From assembly GCF_900129055.1 (NCBI RefSeq), contig NZ_FQUZ01000016.1, forward strand, positions 1 to 64,000: a stretch of 64,000 bases of DNA, given 5' to 3'. The notes beneath the pieces are model-generated. The model was not told the origin of the DNA. It saw nothing but the letters and a program-made list of their open reading frames with translations, and did no database searches. This stretch comes from Lampropedia hyalina DSM 16112. GTDB taxonomy: Bacteria > Pseudomonadota > Gammaproteobacteria > Burkholderiales > Burkholderiaceae_C. Positions 37,263 through 46,673 of this stretch are shown here, piece by piece. The position numbers and the translations under genes are program-made. Every line of letters begins with the position of its first letter. Position 1 is the stretch's first letter.

Positions 37263-39596
37263 TCAGAAGCGGGCGTTGATGCTGATCCAGAAGCTGCGTG
37301 CCCTGTCCTTGTTGTTGTAGTCGTCCACGAAGTTCACGTCATAGCTGCCATCGGCATTCTGTACGACCGAGGTGCGGTAGCTGGTGAAGTCACGGTCGAG
37401 CAGGTTATTGACGCGGCCTGTGATGGTGACGTTCTTGTTCAGTTTGTAGCTGGCTCCCAGGTGCAGTACGTTATAGCCTTCGTAGTACAGGAATTCACCG
37501 GTGGCGGGGTCTACCGAGCCACGGAAGCGTTTGGAGCGGTATTCGGCGGTCAGGAAGGTGTTGAGTTTGGGAAGGGCCTGCCAGTCCAGCGTGAGGTTGG
37601 CCATGTGCTTGGATGTGTTGGTCAGGGGCTGGCCTGCATCCGCACCGGTTTTCTGCTCGCTGTCGGTGTAGGTGTAATTGCCGCGCAGTCCGATGGCGGG
37701 CAGCAACTGGTAACGTCCGGCCAGTTCCAGCCCCTGGATGCTGGCCTTGGCCACATTGACCTTCTGGCTGTAGCTGGTGTAGCCCAGGTCGCCGTAGTCG
37801 CCCAGGTTCACGCAGGGACGCACGCCGCCGGTCTGGGCGCAGGTCTGGGTGACTTCGCCATTGTCGATCTTGTCCTTGAAGTTGTTGTGGAAGATGGTGG
37901 CGTTGAAGCTGTGGCGATTCGGGTGGTTCCAGTACACGGCCAGCTCGCTGTTGCGGCTGGTTTCGGGCTTCAGGTCGGGGTTGCCGGCCCAGGGGTTGGT
38001 GCCCTGGCCGCCAAAGCCGGTGATGCCGTCATACAGGTCGGTGGTGTTGGGGGTTTTGTAGCCGGTGCTCACGCCGCCCTTGACGGTCCATTGTGGATTG
38101 AGCGTATAAACGCCGTACACGCGCGGCGAGACATGGCTGCCGAATGTGTCGTGGTGGTCGTAGCGCAACCCGGCCGTGAGCGTGAATTGCTCGGTGGGCA
38201 TCCAGTTGTCTTCGACGAACAGGGCATACATCTTCTGCTTTTGCGCACCGGTGTCCTGGTCTTTTTCCATGCCGAACACGCCATCGACCAGTTCACCATC
38301 GATCATCTGCCCGCCCACGACCAGCATGTGGTCGCCTGCCAGATTGCGCAGCGGGATGTCGAATTTGGCATCCAGCGTGTACTGGTTGCTTTCCAGCGTG
38401 CGCTTGGGGCGCGGCAGGAAGGTAGATTCGGCCAGGGCACGACGCTCTGCCGTGCTCATACCTGCATAGGCTCCGGTGCCGCTGTACATTTCTTGCAGCA
38501 AGTGGCGTTCGCCGGGGCGGAAGGGCAGGGAACGGCCCAGGTTGCTGGTTTCCACATAGGCCAGCGAGACGAAGCTGCGGCCAAAGTCCCATTCGCCCTC
38601 ATGGGTCAGTGCCCAGTTGTCGCGCTCGAAACGCTGGTCGCGGGTGTAGCCCACACGCGGCTGCACGATGCCGCCTGATGCGCGCCATACCGAGGCAATG
38701 CCGTCCAGCGTGCCCAACTGGCTTTCGCTGTTGTCGTATTTCTGGCGCGACATATCCCAGTCCAGGGTCAGGCTCTGGCGGCTGTCGGGTTTGAAGGCGA
38801 GGCTGAAGCCGAGGGACTTGTTGGTTTTGTCCACCGTGCGGCCACCGCTACCGAACCCCAGCGAGCGTTCGTGTACCACTCCGGCGGGATCGGTGAATGG
38901 CGCGTAGTTGGGTTCGCTTTTCTCGTAGTCGTAAATGCTGCCACGGATGCTCAGGCCCAGCTTGTCGGCCACGATCGGGCCGCGCAGATCGAAGTCCAGC
39001 GTGGTGTCGTCGCCAAATTGGCTGTCCTGCTGGAAGCTGCGACCGACCGTGGCCGAACCGGCCCATTGGTCGCCCACTTTCTTGGTGATGATGTTGATGA
39101 CACCGCCCATGGCATCTGCACCGTACAGCGTGGAGGCCGGGCCGCGAATGACTTCGATGCGCTCGATGGCATCCAGCGGTGGAATGTGGTTGAACTGGTT
39201 GCCCTGGAAGCTGTTGGGGTAGATGTCACCGTGGTTGCTCTGGCGGCGGCCATTGACCAGCACCAGCGTGTAGTCGGCACCCATGCCGCGCAGGCTGATG
39301 GTGCGCTGGCCGGTCTTGTCGGAGGTTTCGCCCACGTCCACGCCTTCGAGGTCGCGCACGGCATCGATCAGGCTGGTGTAGGGCCGCTTGGCCAACTCTT
39401 CCTGGGTCACGACCGAGATGCTGGCCGGAGCATCGGTGAGTTTCTGCTCGAAGCCGGCGGCGGAAATCACCACTTCATCCAGTACGTTGCTGGCCGGGGT
39501 TTCCTGGGCTGTGGCACTGCTGGCCATGCAGAGCAGGGCAACCGAGAGAGCGACGGGCGTGACCGCCACCGCGAAGGGCGTGGTGGGAGAGGGCAT
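37263..39596 (-). CDS. TonB-dependent outer-membrane receptor, FepA/CirA-like
   Basis: A 777-residue outer-membrane receptor, probably for a ferric siderophore or similar iron complex. The signal peptide (to about residue 31) ends CMASSATAQ and is followed by the TonB-box-like LDEVVISA. The plug domain is in VTQEELAKRPYTSLIDAVRDL, ISLRGMGADYTLVLVNGRRQ and IERIEVIRGPASTLYGADAMGGVINIITKK. The rest forms a 22-strand barrel ending in the C-terminal Phe of SFWISINARF. ATG at 39596 was chosen because the preceding 24 codons do not fit a signal peptide. A possible Fur site lies upstream and a terminator downstream. Catecholate specificity is inferred from plug similarity. Confidence 0.9.
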   Translation of the reverse strand: MPSPTTPFAVAVTPVALSVALLCMASSATAQETPASNVLDEVVISAAGFEQKLTDAPASISVVTQEELAKRPYTSLIDAVRDLEGVDVGETSDKTGQRTISLRGMGADYTLVLVNGRRQSNHGDIYPNSFQGNQFNHIPPLDAIERIEVIRGPASTLYGADAMGGVINIITKKVGDQWAGSATVGRSFQQDSQFGDDTTLDFDLRGPIVADKLGLSIRGSIYDYEKSEPNYAPFTDPAGVVHERSLGFGSGGRTVDKTNKSLGFSLAFKPDSRQSLTLDWDMSRQKYDNSESQLGTLDGIASVWRASGGIVQPRVGYTRDQRFERDNWALTHEGEWDFGRSFVSLAYVETSNLGRSLPFRPGERHLLQEMYSGTGAYAGMSTAERRALAESTFLPRPKRTLESNQYTLDAKFDIPLRNLAGDHMLVVGGQMIDGELVDGVFGMEKDQDTGAQKQKMYALFVEDNWMPTEQFTLTAGLRYDHHDTFGSHVSPRVYGVYTLNPQWTVKGGVSTGYKTPNTTDLYDGITGFGGQGTNPWAGNPDLKPETSRNSELAVYWNHPNRHSFNATIFHNNFKDKIDNGEVTQTCAQTGGVRPCVNLGDYGDLGYTSYSQKVNVAKASIQGLELAGRYQLLPAIGLRGNYTYTDSEQKTGADAGQPLTNTSKHMANLTLDWQALPKLNTFLTAEYRSKRFRGSVDPATGEFLYYEGYNVLHLGASYKLNKNVTITGRVNNLLDRDFTSYRTSVVQNADGSYDVNFVDDYNNKDRARSFWISINARF

Positions 39597-39669
39597 GGAG
39601 AAATCCTTGGTTGTGAATGGAAGCAGTACCGCATGGGAAATGCGCCGCCATTGTGACAAAAAAGGCATA

Positions 39670-39688
39670 AATAATAAAAACGATTCTT
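39670..39688 (-). promoter_or_regulatory. Candidate Fur box upstream of the receptor gene
   Basis: Nineteen AT-rich bases match about 13 positions of the classical Fur consensus and lie 73 bp before the receptor ATG. They are in the only AT-rich block of the divergent gap with ahcY. Iron repression of the receptor would be expected. Confidence 0.4.
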
Positions 39689-39782
39689 GTTTTTATGTGT
39701 TTTTTTGTTGAAAATAAGAGACATTTACGGGCGTTGGCAACCATTCGCACAGAGTGGACAAGGCAGGTTCGCTGCGCGTGTT

Positions 39783-39811
39783 TTCGGTAATGAAATGGTT
39801 TTCCTTATAAT
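39783..39811 (+). promoter_or_regulatory. ahcY promoter
   Basis: A perfect TATAAT -10 (39806-39811) lies 17 bp after TTCGGT (39783-39788), a weak -35. The predicted transcript start near 39818 coincides with the first base of the SAH riboswitch. Confidence 0.65.
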
Positions 39812-39818
39812 GGCGGCT

Positions 39819-39955
39819 TCCCGAGGAGCGTTGCAACATGGGCGCAGCAATGGATATTGCGCGGCATGTGAGGCTCGGGGTGGCTCAGGTCAGGTGTACA
39901 TGCCGGTTGTGCGGCAGGTGGCCCTGTCCATGCGCACATTGGCAACGACGCTCAT
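39819..39955 (+). ncRNA. SAH riboswitch (ahcY motif)
   Basis: The conserved opening CCCGAGGAGCGTTGCAAC (about 39820-39837) is followed by GAGGCTCGGG, which pairs back to CCCGAG. A later GGCAACGACGCTCA (39941-39954) pairs GAGCGTTGC, as in the aptamer core that senses S-adenosylhomocysteine. The variable stem between these parts is longer than usual. It ends 76 bp before the ahcY ATG. When SAH accumulates, the expected effect is to turn on ahcY and the downstream methionine-cycle genes. Confidence 0.85.
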
Positions 39956-40031
39956 CCGCAGTGCGTGGTGGGCTTTTTTTGCGTTGCCATGCCAGCGGCT
40001 TGTTCATCTTGCATCTGTCTGGAGTTTTGCC

Positions 40032-41483
<1,452 letters not shown>

Positions 41484-41654
41484 TGGGTGCCACGGTTCCC
41501 AAGCTGCCGTGCCGGGCTGGAACCGAACCGGTGGCAGTTTTTTCACATCAAGGAGAACGACGATGCTGGAACTGTTGCCGGCATCGTCATGTGGGCACTC
41601 AACAGCCTGTTTTCGCTGGGATGATGGGTGGCATGGCAGATTGCGGGGCAAGGT

Positions 41655-42407
41655 ATGCGGGCTGACCAGTTGCTGGTGCAGCAGGGGCTGGCACAGACGC
41701 GCTCCCAGGCGCAGCGGCTGATTGCCGCCGGGGTTTGCTGGCGGTTGCCCGGCGCGCCTGCCTGGCAGACGGTGCGCAAGACCGGCGAGGACGTGCCCGA
41801 AATCGCCGAATGGCAGTTGCGTGACACCGCCGAGACGCGTTATGTCTCGCGTGGTGGCCTGAAGCTGGAAGGTGCCTTGCAGGCTCTGGGGCTGAATGTG
41901 GCAGGCTGGCGTTGCCTGGATGTGGGTCAGTCCACCGGCGGCTTCACCGACTGCCTGCTCCAGCAGGGTGCTGCGCATGTCACCGGTGTGGACGTGGGGC
42001 AGGGGCAGATTCACCCGCGCTTGCGCGAGGACGGGCGTGTGACGGTGCTGGAGAAAATCAATGCGCGGGAACTGAATCGCGCCTCGATTGATCTGGAAAG
42101 CCTTGGTTTCATGCTGGTGGTGAGCGATCTGTCATTCATCTCACTGACGCTGGTGTTGCCTGCGATTGCCCGGACGGTGGATGCGGGCACGCTGCTGCTG
42201 ATGCTGGTCAAGCCCCAGTTCGAGCTGCAACCCGGCCAGATCGGCAAGGGCGGCATTGTGCGCGATGCCGCCCTGTACGCTCAGGTAGAGCAGCGCGTGT
42301 GCGCTGCCTGTGCCGAGCAGGGATTGAATGTATTGCAATGGTTGCCCAGCCCGATTACCGGTGGAGATGGCAACCGCGAATTTTTTGTTTTTGCAAGGAA
42401 GTTGTGA
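41655..42407 (+). CDS. tlyA: TlyA family rRNA 2'-O-methyltransferase
   Basis: A 250-residue SAM-dependent methyltransferase with an N-terminal S4 RNA-binding domain (MRADQLLVQQGLAQTRSQAQ, ending in VSRGGLKLEGAL) and a FtsJ-like fold (CLDVGQSTGGFTDCLLQQGA, VSDLSFISLTLVLPAI, LVKPQFELQPGQIGKGGIVRD). TlyA methylates ribosomal RNA and was once called a hemolysin. The ATG at 41655 starts the S4 domain. It follows ahcY by 171 bp and its stop overlaps the metF start by one base, so both are probably in the SAH-controlled unit. Its SAM use fits the neighbourhood. Confidence 0.9.
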   Translation: MRADQLLVQQGLAQTRSQAQRLIAAGVCWRLPGAPAWQTVRKTGEDVPEIAEWQLRDTAETRYVSRGGLKLEGALQALGLNVAGWRCLDVGQSTGGFTDCLLQQGAAHVTGVDVGQGQIHPRLREDGRVTVLEKINARELNRASIDLESLGFMLVVSDLSFISLTLVLPAIARTVDAGTLLLMLVKPQFELQPGQIGKGGIVRDAALYAQVEQRVCAACAEQGLNVLQWLPSPITGGDGNREFFVFARKL

Positions 42408-43258
42408 TGACGCAAGCTGGCAGTGCTCCGGCATTGAGCCTGGAGTTTTTCCCGCCCAAAACGGCGGCGGGCGTGGAGAAGTTGCGTGCAGTGCGTGCCA
42501 GCCTGTATGCCATGCAGCCGGAATTCTGCTCGGTGACCTATGGCGCGGGCGGCTCCACCCAGGCGGGTACGTTCAGCACTGTGGCGCAGATCATTGCCGA
42601 GGGGGGGAGTGCCGCATCGCACTTTTCCTGCATCGGCGCGAATCGGGACAAGGTGCGTACCGAGCTGGCAGAACTCAAGGCAATGGGCGTGCGGCGGCTG
42701 GTGGCGTTGCGCGGTGATTTGCCCAGCGGCTACGGCATGGGCGGGGAGTTCCATTACGCTAGCGATCTGGTGGAGTTCATTCGGGCCGAGACGGGTGGCG
42801 ATTTCCATATTGAAGTGGCGGCCTACCCCGAAACCCACCCGCAGGCGCATTCGCCCCAGTCGGACCTGAATGCGTTCGCCATCAAGGCCCGGGCCGGGGC
42901 GGATTCGGCCATCACCCAGTATTTCTTCAATGCCGATGCGTACTTCCGCTTTGTCGATGATGTGCGCAAGCTGGGGGTGGAGATTCCGATTGTGCCGGGC
43001 ATCATGCCCATTACCAGTGCCAGCAGCCTGCTGCGCTTCTCGGATGCCTGTGGCGCGGAAGTGCCGCGCTGGGTGCGTCTGCGGCTGCAATCGTTTGGGG
43101 ACGACACGGCTTCCATCAAGGCATTTGGCGAGGACGTGGTGGCCGGTCTGTGCCAACGCCTGCTGGCCGGTGGCGCACCGGGGCTGCATTTCTACACCAT
43201 GAACCAGAGCGAACCCACGCTGGGCGTATTGCGACGGCTGGGATTGGCGCGGGGGTGA
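42407..43258 (+). CDS. metF: Methylenetetrahydrofolate reductase
   Basis: A 283-residue FAD enzyme that reduces 5,10-methylene-THF to 5-methyl-THF, the methyl donor for homocysteine. LSLEFFPPKTAAGVEKL is the family start, followed by CSVTYGAGGS, ALRGDLPSG, IEVAAYPETHPQA, ADSAITQYFFNADAYFRFVDD and GLHFYTMNQSEP. ATG at 42407 overlaps the tlyA stop by one base. The last three residues and the stop (ARG then TGA) come from a MITE-end remnant that abuts the gene, so the native C-terminus may have been slightly changed. It closes the ahcY-tlyA-metF set. Confidence 0.94.
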   Translation: MTQAGSAPALSLEFFPPKTAAGVEKLRAVRASLYAMQPEFCSVTYGAGGSTQAGTFSTVAQIIAEGGSAASHFSCIGANRDKVRTELAELKAMGVRRLVALRGDLPSGYGMGGEFHYASDLVEFIRAETGGDFHIEVAAYPETHPQAHSPQSDLNAFAIKARAGADSAITQYFFNADAYFRFVDDVRKLGVEIPIVPGIMPITSASSLLRFSDACGAEVPRWVRLRLQSFGDDTASIKAFGEDVVAGLCQRLLAGGAPGLHFYTMNQSEPTLGVLRRLGLARG

Positions 43259-43281
43259 ATCTCAATGATGACACGCCCTGG
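43244..43281 (-). repeat. Solo MITE end overlapping the 3' end of metF
   Basis: This stretch matches the right end of the element at 30526-30796 over about 37 bp (GGCGCGGGGGTGAATCT, then two changes, then ATGATGACACGCCCT). The edge CTAG is CTGG here. No partner end is seen nearby, so it is an old remnant. Its TGA provides the metF stop. Confidence 0.7.
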
Positions 43282-43301
43282 CTATTTGAAAGGAACCGAC
43301 A

Positions 43302-44204
43302 TTGCACACAGAAGACGCATACAGTCAGAACGGTACGAAAGCCGTGCAGGGTGGGGGGCACGGCAGTGGCCATTGGGGGATTGCGCGGATGGCGATGGTC
43401 GCCGTGCTGGGCTGGGGGCTGAGTGCCTGTAGCGTCAGTGTGCCCGATGGTCGCCAGGCCCTGAGCACCGTGACCGATGCCACGCAGCCCACTGCTGTGG
43501 AGGGAAAAAAAGCCCCCGCGCCAGTGCCTGCCCGGCAGGCTGTTGCCGATGATGCCGATGATGCCGATGATGCCGATGATGCCCATGTGCGTGAGGAGAC
43601 GGCACTGGCTCCTGCCGTGCCACAGTACAGCCCTTTGGTGCAGGCTGCTCTGGCGCAGGCGCGGTTGCAGAGTGACCGCACCCTGAGCATACCCTCGGAC
43701 CTGGAGCCGGAGGCTCGAAGCACGGTCAGCCACCTGGGCTTGCGCAGTGTCGAGCAAGAGCGTGCGCGCACGGCATCGCCATCTGCCGCCCGTGCTGTAT
43801 CCAAGGCGACTGCCAAGGCTTCGGCATCATTGGGCTTGCGTTCGGATTTGCTGCAAACCGGCCGTGCCTCCTGGTACGGAGACAAGTTCCACGGTCGCAT
43901 GACGGCCAATGGCGAACGCTACAACATGAACGCGATGACGGCAGCGCACAAGACCCTGCCGTTCGGCACGCAGGTGTGCGTGCGCAGTCTGGTGTCCGGG
44001 AATGAGGTGCTGGTGCGCATCAACGACCGGGGGCCGTATGCGGGCAATCGCATCATCGATGTCAGCCGGGGCGCGGCCGAAAAACTGGGCATGATTCGCC
44101 TCGGGCTGAAGGAGGTGGCCCTGTGGATTCCTTCGGAAGAAGGGGGCGAATGCGGGGATGGCAGCGTCGAGATCGCCGGGCTGCGAACCAAAAAGTCGCG
44201 CTGA
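43302..44204 (+). CDS. rlpA: RlpA family lipoprotein (septal/peptidoglycan lytic type)
   Basis: A 300-residue exported lipoprotein with lipobox LSAC (Cys43). Residues 80-97 contain a DDA repeat, and 187-270 form a double-psi beta-barrel domain: GRASWYGDKFHGRMTANGER, MTAAHKTLPFG, VRINDRGPYAGNRIIDVS. The Glu, His and Asp used by lytic RlpA proteins are all present. There is no C-terminal SPOR domain, so septal targeting would need another route. The start is uncertain: TTG at 43302 gives a reasonable N-region, and ATG at 43389 gives a short signal. It follows the MITE remnant by 20 bp and has its own promoter or reads from metF. Confidence 0.8.
   Translation: MHTEDAYSQNGTKAVQGGGHGSGHWGIARMAMVAVLGWGLSACSVSVPDGRQALSTVTDATQPTAVEGKKAPAPVPARQAVADDADDADDADDAHVREETALAPAVPQYSPLVQAALAQARLQSDRTLSIPSDLEPEARSTVSHLGLRSVEQERARTASPSAARAVSKATAKASASLGLRSDLLQTGRASWYGDKFHGRMTANGERYNMNAMTAAHKTLPFGTQVCVRSLVSGNEVLVRINDRGPYAGNRIIDVSRGAAEKLGMIRLGLKEVALWIPSEEGGECGDGSVEIAGLRTKKSR
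43548..43583. repeat. 9-bp tandem repeat in rlpA
   Basis: Four copies of GATGATGCC encode Asp-Asp-Ala repeats in the linker between the lipobox and the barrel domain. The unit length keeps the reading frame. Confidence 0.85.
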
Positions 44205-44293
44205 ATTTTCAGGGTTTGGTGATTTTGCACAAAAAACAGGCATTACAATAGCACCTGCATTTTTTGCAGAAACGCAGAAAATGCCAGCATACA

Positions 44294-44321
44294 GCGCGTA
44301 CCCGGTACGCGCTTTTATTTT
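44294..44321 (+). terminator. Terminator-like hairpin in the dusB leader
   Basis: GCGCGTACC and GGTACGCGC form a 9-bp stem (44294-44312) followed by TTTTATTTTT. A TACAAT box at 44244-44249 lies upstream, so the hairpin is either the end of rlpA transcription or a leader terminator for dusB-fis, 76 bp before dusB. Confidence 0.55.
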
Positions 44322-44387
44322 TGGCGCAGCATGGGTTGCTGTGCCCGGAGAAAGCAGCGGATCATGGTGTGGGAAGGCTTGTCGGCA

Positions 44388-45443
44388 ATGCGCATCGGGA
44401 CGGTGGAATTGCCCAACCGCCTGTTTGTTGCGCCCATGGCGGGTGTGACCGACCGGCCGTTTCGTATGCTGTGCCGTCGCCTCGGGGCCGGTTATGCGGT
44501 CAGCGAGATGGTGACTTCGCAGCCCGATCTGTACCAAAGCCTCAAGACCTCCCGCCGTGCCAACCACGATGGCGAGCCGGGGCCGATTGCGGTGCAGATT
44601 GCCGGCACGGATGCGCAGATGATGGCCGATGCAGCACGCTACAACATCGACCGGGGCGCGCAGATCATCGATATCAACATGGGTTGCCCGGCCAAGAAGG
44701 TGTGCAACAAATGGGCGGGTTCGGCCCTGATGCAGAATGAGCCGCTGGCTGCTGAAATTGTGGCTGCCGTGGTGCAGGCCTGCCAGCCGCATGGCGTGCC
44801 GGTGACGCTGAAAATGCGCACCGGCTGGTCGCAGCAGCATCGCAATGCCGTGGCTCTGGCGCGGGTGTTCGAGTCGCTGGGGGTGCAAATGCTCACGGTG
44901 CATGGACGCACGCGGGAGCAGGGCTATCGCGGTGCGGCAGAATACGAAACCATTGCCGCCGTCAAGCAGGCGGTGGGCATTCCGGTGGTGGCCAATGGCG
45001 ATGTGCACAGTGGTGCGAAAGCGCAGGCCGTGTTGCAGGCCACCGGAGCCGATGCCGTGATGGTGGGGCGTGCCGCACAGGGCAGGCCGTGGATTTTTCA
45101 GGAAATTGCCGCTTTCTTGGCCACTGGGGTTGTGCCTGCCGCACCGGAGGTGTGGCAGGTGCGCGAATGGCTGCTGGCGCACCTGCTGGATCACTACCAG
45201 CTCTATGGCGAGTATGCCGGGGTGCGTACCGCTCGCAAGCACATTGGCTGGTATCTGGCCGATGTGCCGGGGGCGCAGGATTTCCGGCGCAGCATCAATG
45301 CCGTGGAAGACTGCCAGCAGCAGTGGCAGGCCGTGGCCGATTTTCTGGGGCAACTGGCACAGCAGAGCGTCTGCTGGCCTGTGGAGCACGGGCAGGGGGC
45401 ACTGGCAGTGCCTGCCGCCGATGAACGAGAGTGTGGTGTATGA
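44388..45443 (+). CDS. dusB: tRNA-dihydrouridine synthase B
   Basis: A 351-residue flavin-dependent enzyme that reduces uridine to dihydrouridine in tRNA. It is a TIM barrel with LFVAPMAGVTDRPFR, the DINMGCPAKKVCNKWAGSALM motif carrying the catalytic Cys, VTLKMRTGW, LTVHGRTREQGYRG, VVANGDVHS and MVGRAAQGRPWIF, plus a helical C-terminal domain. ATG at 44388 (MRIGTVELPNRLF) gives the family start; 19 upstream codons are not homologous. The stop overlaps the fis start (ATGA). dusB-fis is a conserved operon in proteobacteria. Confidence 0.94.
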   Translation: MRIGTVELPNRLFVAPMAGVTDRPFRMLCRRLGAGYAVSEMVTSQPDLYQSLKTSRRANHDGEPGPIAVQIAGTDAQMMADAARYNIDRGAQIIDINMGCPAKKVCNKWAGSALMQNEPLAAEIVAAVVQACQPHGVPVTLKMRTGWSQQHRNAVALARVFESLGVQMLTVHGRTREQGYRGAAEYETIAAVKQAVGIPVVANGDVHSGAKAQAVLQATGADAVMVGRAAQGRPWIFQEIAAFLATGVVPAAPEVWQVREWLLAHLLDHYQLYGEYAGVRTARKHIGWYLADVPGAQDFRRSINAVEDCQQQWQAVADFLGQLAQQSVCWPVEHGQGALAVPAADERECGV

Positions 45444-45691
45444 GTATGAATATTGAAGAATGTGTGCGGGTGAGCCTGCAAAACTATTTCCATGATCTGG
45501 GCGGGGAAGTGCCCAGCAATGTGTACGAGATGGTCATCCGGCTGGTGGAAAAACCCCTGCTGGAAGAGGTCATGCTGCAAGCCGACCAGAACCAGTCCAA
45601 GGCCGCCGAATGGCTGGGCCTGAACCGCAACACACTGCGCAAGAAGCTGCTGGAGCACGGCGTGCTGGAATCGCGGCGCAACAGGGGCTGA
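45440..45691 (+). CDS. fis: Fis family DNA-binding protein
   Basis: An 83-residue nucleoid protein. The C-terminal helix-turn-helix NQSKAAEWLGLNRNTLRKKLLEHG is the Fis/NtrC-type DNA-binding motif, and the N-terminus is helical for dimerisation. It lacks a strong N-terminal beta-hairpin, as is usual in betaproteobacteria. ATG at 45440 overlaps the dusB stop; a second ATG follows at 45446. Its stop overlaps the start of the EamA gene by one base. Fis is usually abundant in fast growth and bends DNA at many promoters. Confidence 0.9.
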   Translation: MSMNIEECVRVSLQNYFHDLGGEVPSNVYEMVIRLVEKPLLEEVMLQADQNQSKAAEWLGLNRNTLRKKLLEHGVLESRRNRG

Positions 45692-46629
45692 TGCCCTTGC
45701 CATCCACCATGTTTGCCTCTTCCCCAACACCTGCGCCTGCACTGACCCCTGGTCTGCTGCTGGTGCTCTGTCTGCCCTCGCTGTTCTGGGCGGGCAACTT
45801 CATCGTGGGCCGTGCCGTCAGCGGCCTGGTGGGGCCGGTGACGCTGTCGTTTCTGCGTTGGGTGCTGGCCCTGTTCTTTCTGTTGCCGTTTGCCCTGCGT
45901 CCGCTGCTGCGCGACTGGCAGCAGCACCGCGCGCTCTACTGGCAGCACCGCTGGCGCATTCTCGGGGTGTCGGTGGTGGGCGTGGCCGCCTTCAATACGC
46001 TGGTCTATACGGGCCTGCGCAGCACCACGGCCACCAATGGCATTTTGCTCAATTCCTTCATTCCCATCCTGATCGTGTTGCTGGGCGTGCTGTTCTACGG
46101 ACAGAAGTTGCGCTGGAGCCAGGCACTGGGCTTGCTGGTGTCGTTTGCCGGGGTGCTGGGCATCATCCTGCATGGCGACTGGTCGCGTCTGTGGAATCTG
46201 GCATTCGGCCAGGGGGATCTGATCGTGTTCGCGGCGGTGACGGGCTGGGCCGTCTATACCCTGTGGTTGCGCGGCATTCCGCCACAAATCAACCGCATGG
46301 CCTTGCTGGTGGTGCAGATTCTGCTGTGCCTGCTGGTGCTGCTGCCGTTTTTCCTGTGGGAAATGCGCGCCGGGCCTGTGCCGCAATGGAATGGCCGTTC
46401 ACTGGCGGCTCTGGCCTACATCAGCATTTTTCCGTCCGTACTCGCCTATCTGCTCTATAACCACGGCGTGGCGCAGGTGGGCGCGGCGCGCGCGGGCGCG
46501 TTCATTCACCTGATGCCGGTGTTCGGCGCGATTCTCTCGGTGTTGCTGCTGGGCGAAACCCTGCACCTGTACCATGCCCTAGGCATGGCCTGCATTCTGG
46601 GTGGCATCGTGCTTTCGGGTCGCCGCTGA
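45691..46629 (+). CDS. EamA/DMT superfamily transporter
   Basis: A 312-residue inner-membrane protein with ten hydrophobic segments in two EamA repeats. Typical are [80 protein letters not shown] and [15 protein letters not shown]. The substrate is probably a small metabolite exported or imported. The start at 45691 overlaps fis by one base; ATG at 45709 is an alternative. It sits between fis and purH, which are adjacent in many relatives, so it may be an insertion into that order. Confidence 0.87.
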   Translation: MPLPSTMFASSPTPAPALTPGLLLVLCLPSLFWAGNFIVGRAVSGLVGPVTLSFLRWVLALFFLLPFALRPLLRDWQQHRALYWQHRWRILGVSVVGVAAFNTLVYTGLRSTTATNGILLNSFIPILIVLLGVLFYGQKLRWSQALGLLVSFAGVLGIILHGDWSRLWNLAFGQGDLIVFAAVTGWAVYTLWLRGIPPQINRMALLVVQILLCLLVLLPFFLWEMRAGPVPQWNGRSLAALAYISIFPSVLAYLLYNHGVAQVGAARAGAFIHLMPVFGAILSVLLLGETLHLYHALGMACILGGIVLSGRR

Positions 46630-46673
46630 CACCGCTTTTTTCAACCCACTTTTTTCCATCATCTGTCATAACC

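Noticed and set aside
41484-41654. Possible small gene between ahcY and tlyA, ATG near 41562 after an AAGGAG site
   Set aside because: The frame runs into tlyA in another phase, has no recognisable motif and no hydrophobic segment of a holin type, so I treat it as a gap with a chance start.
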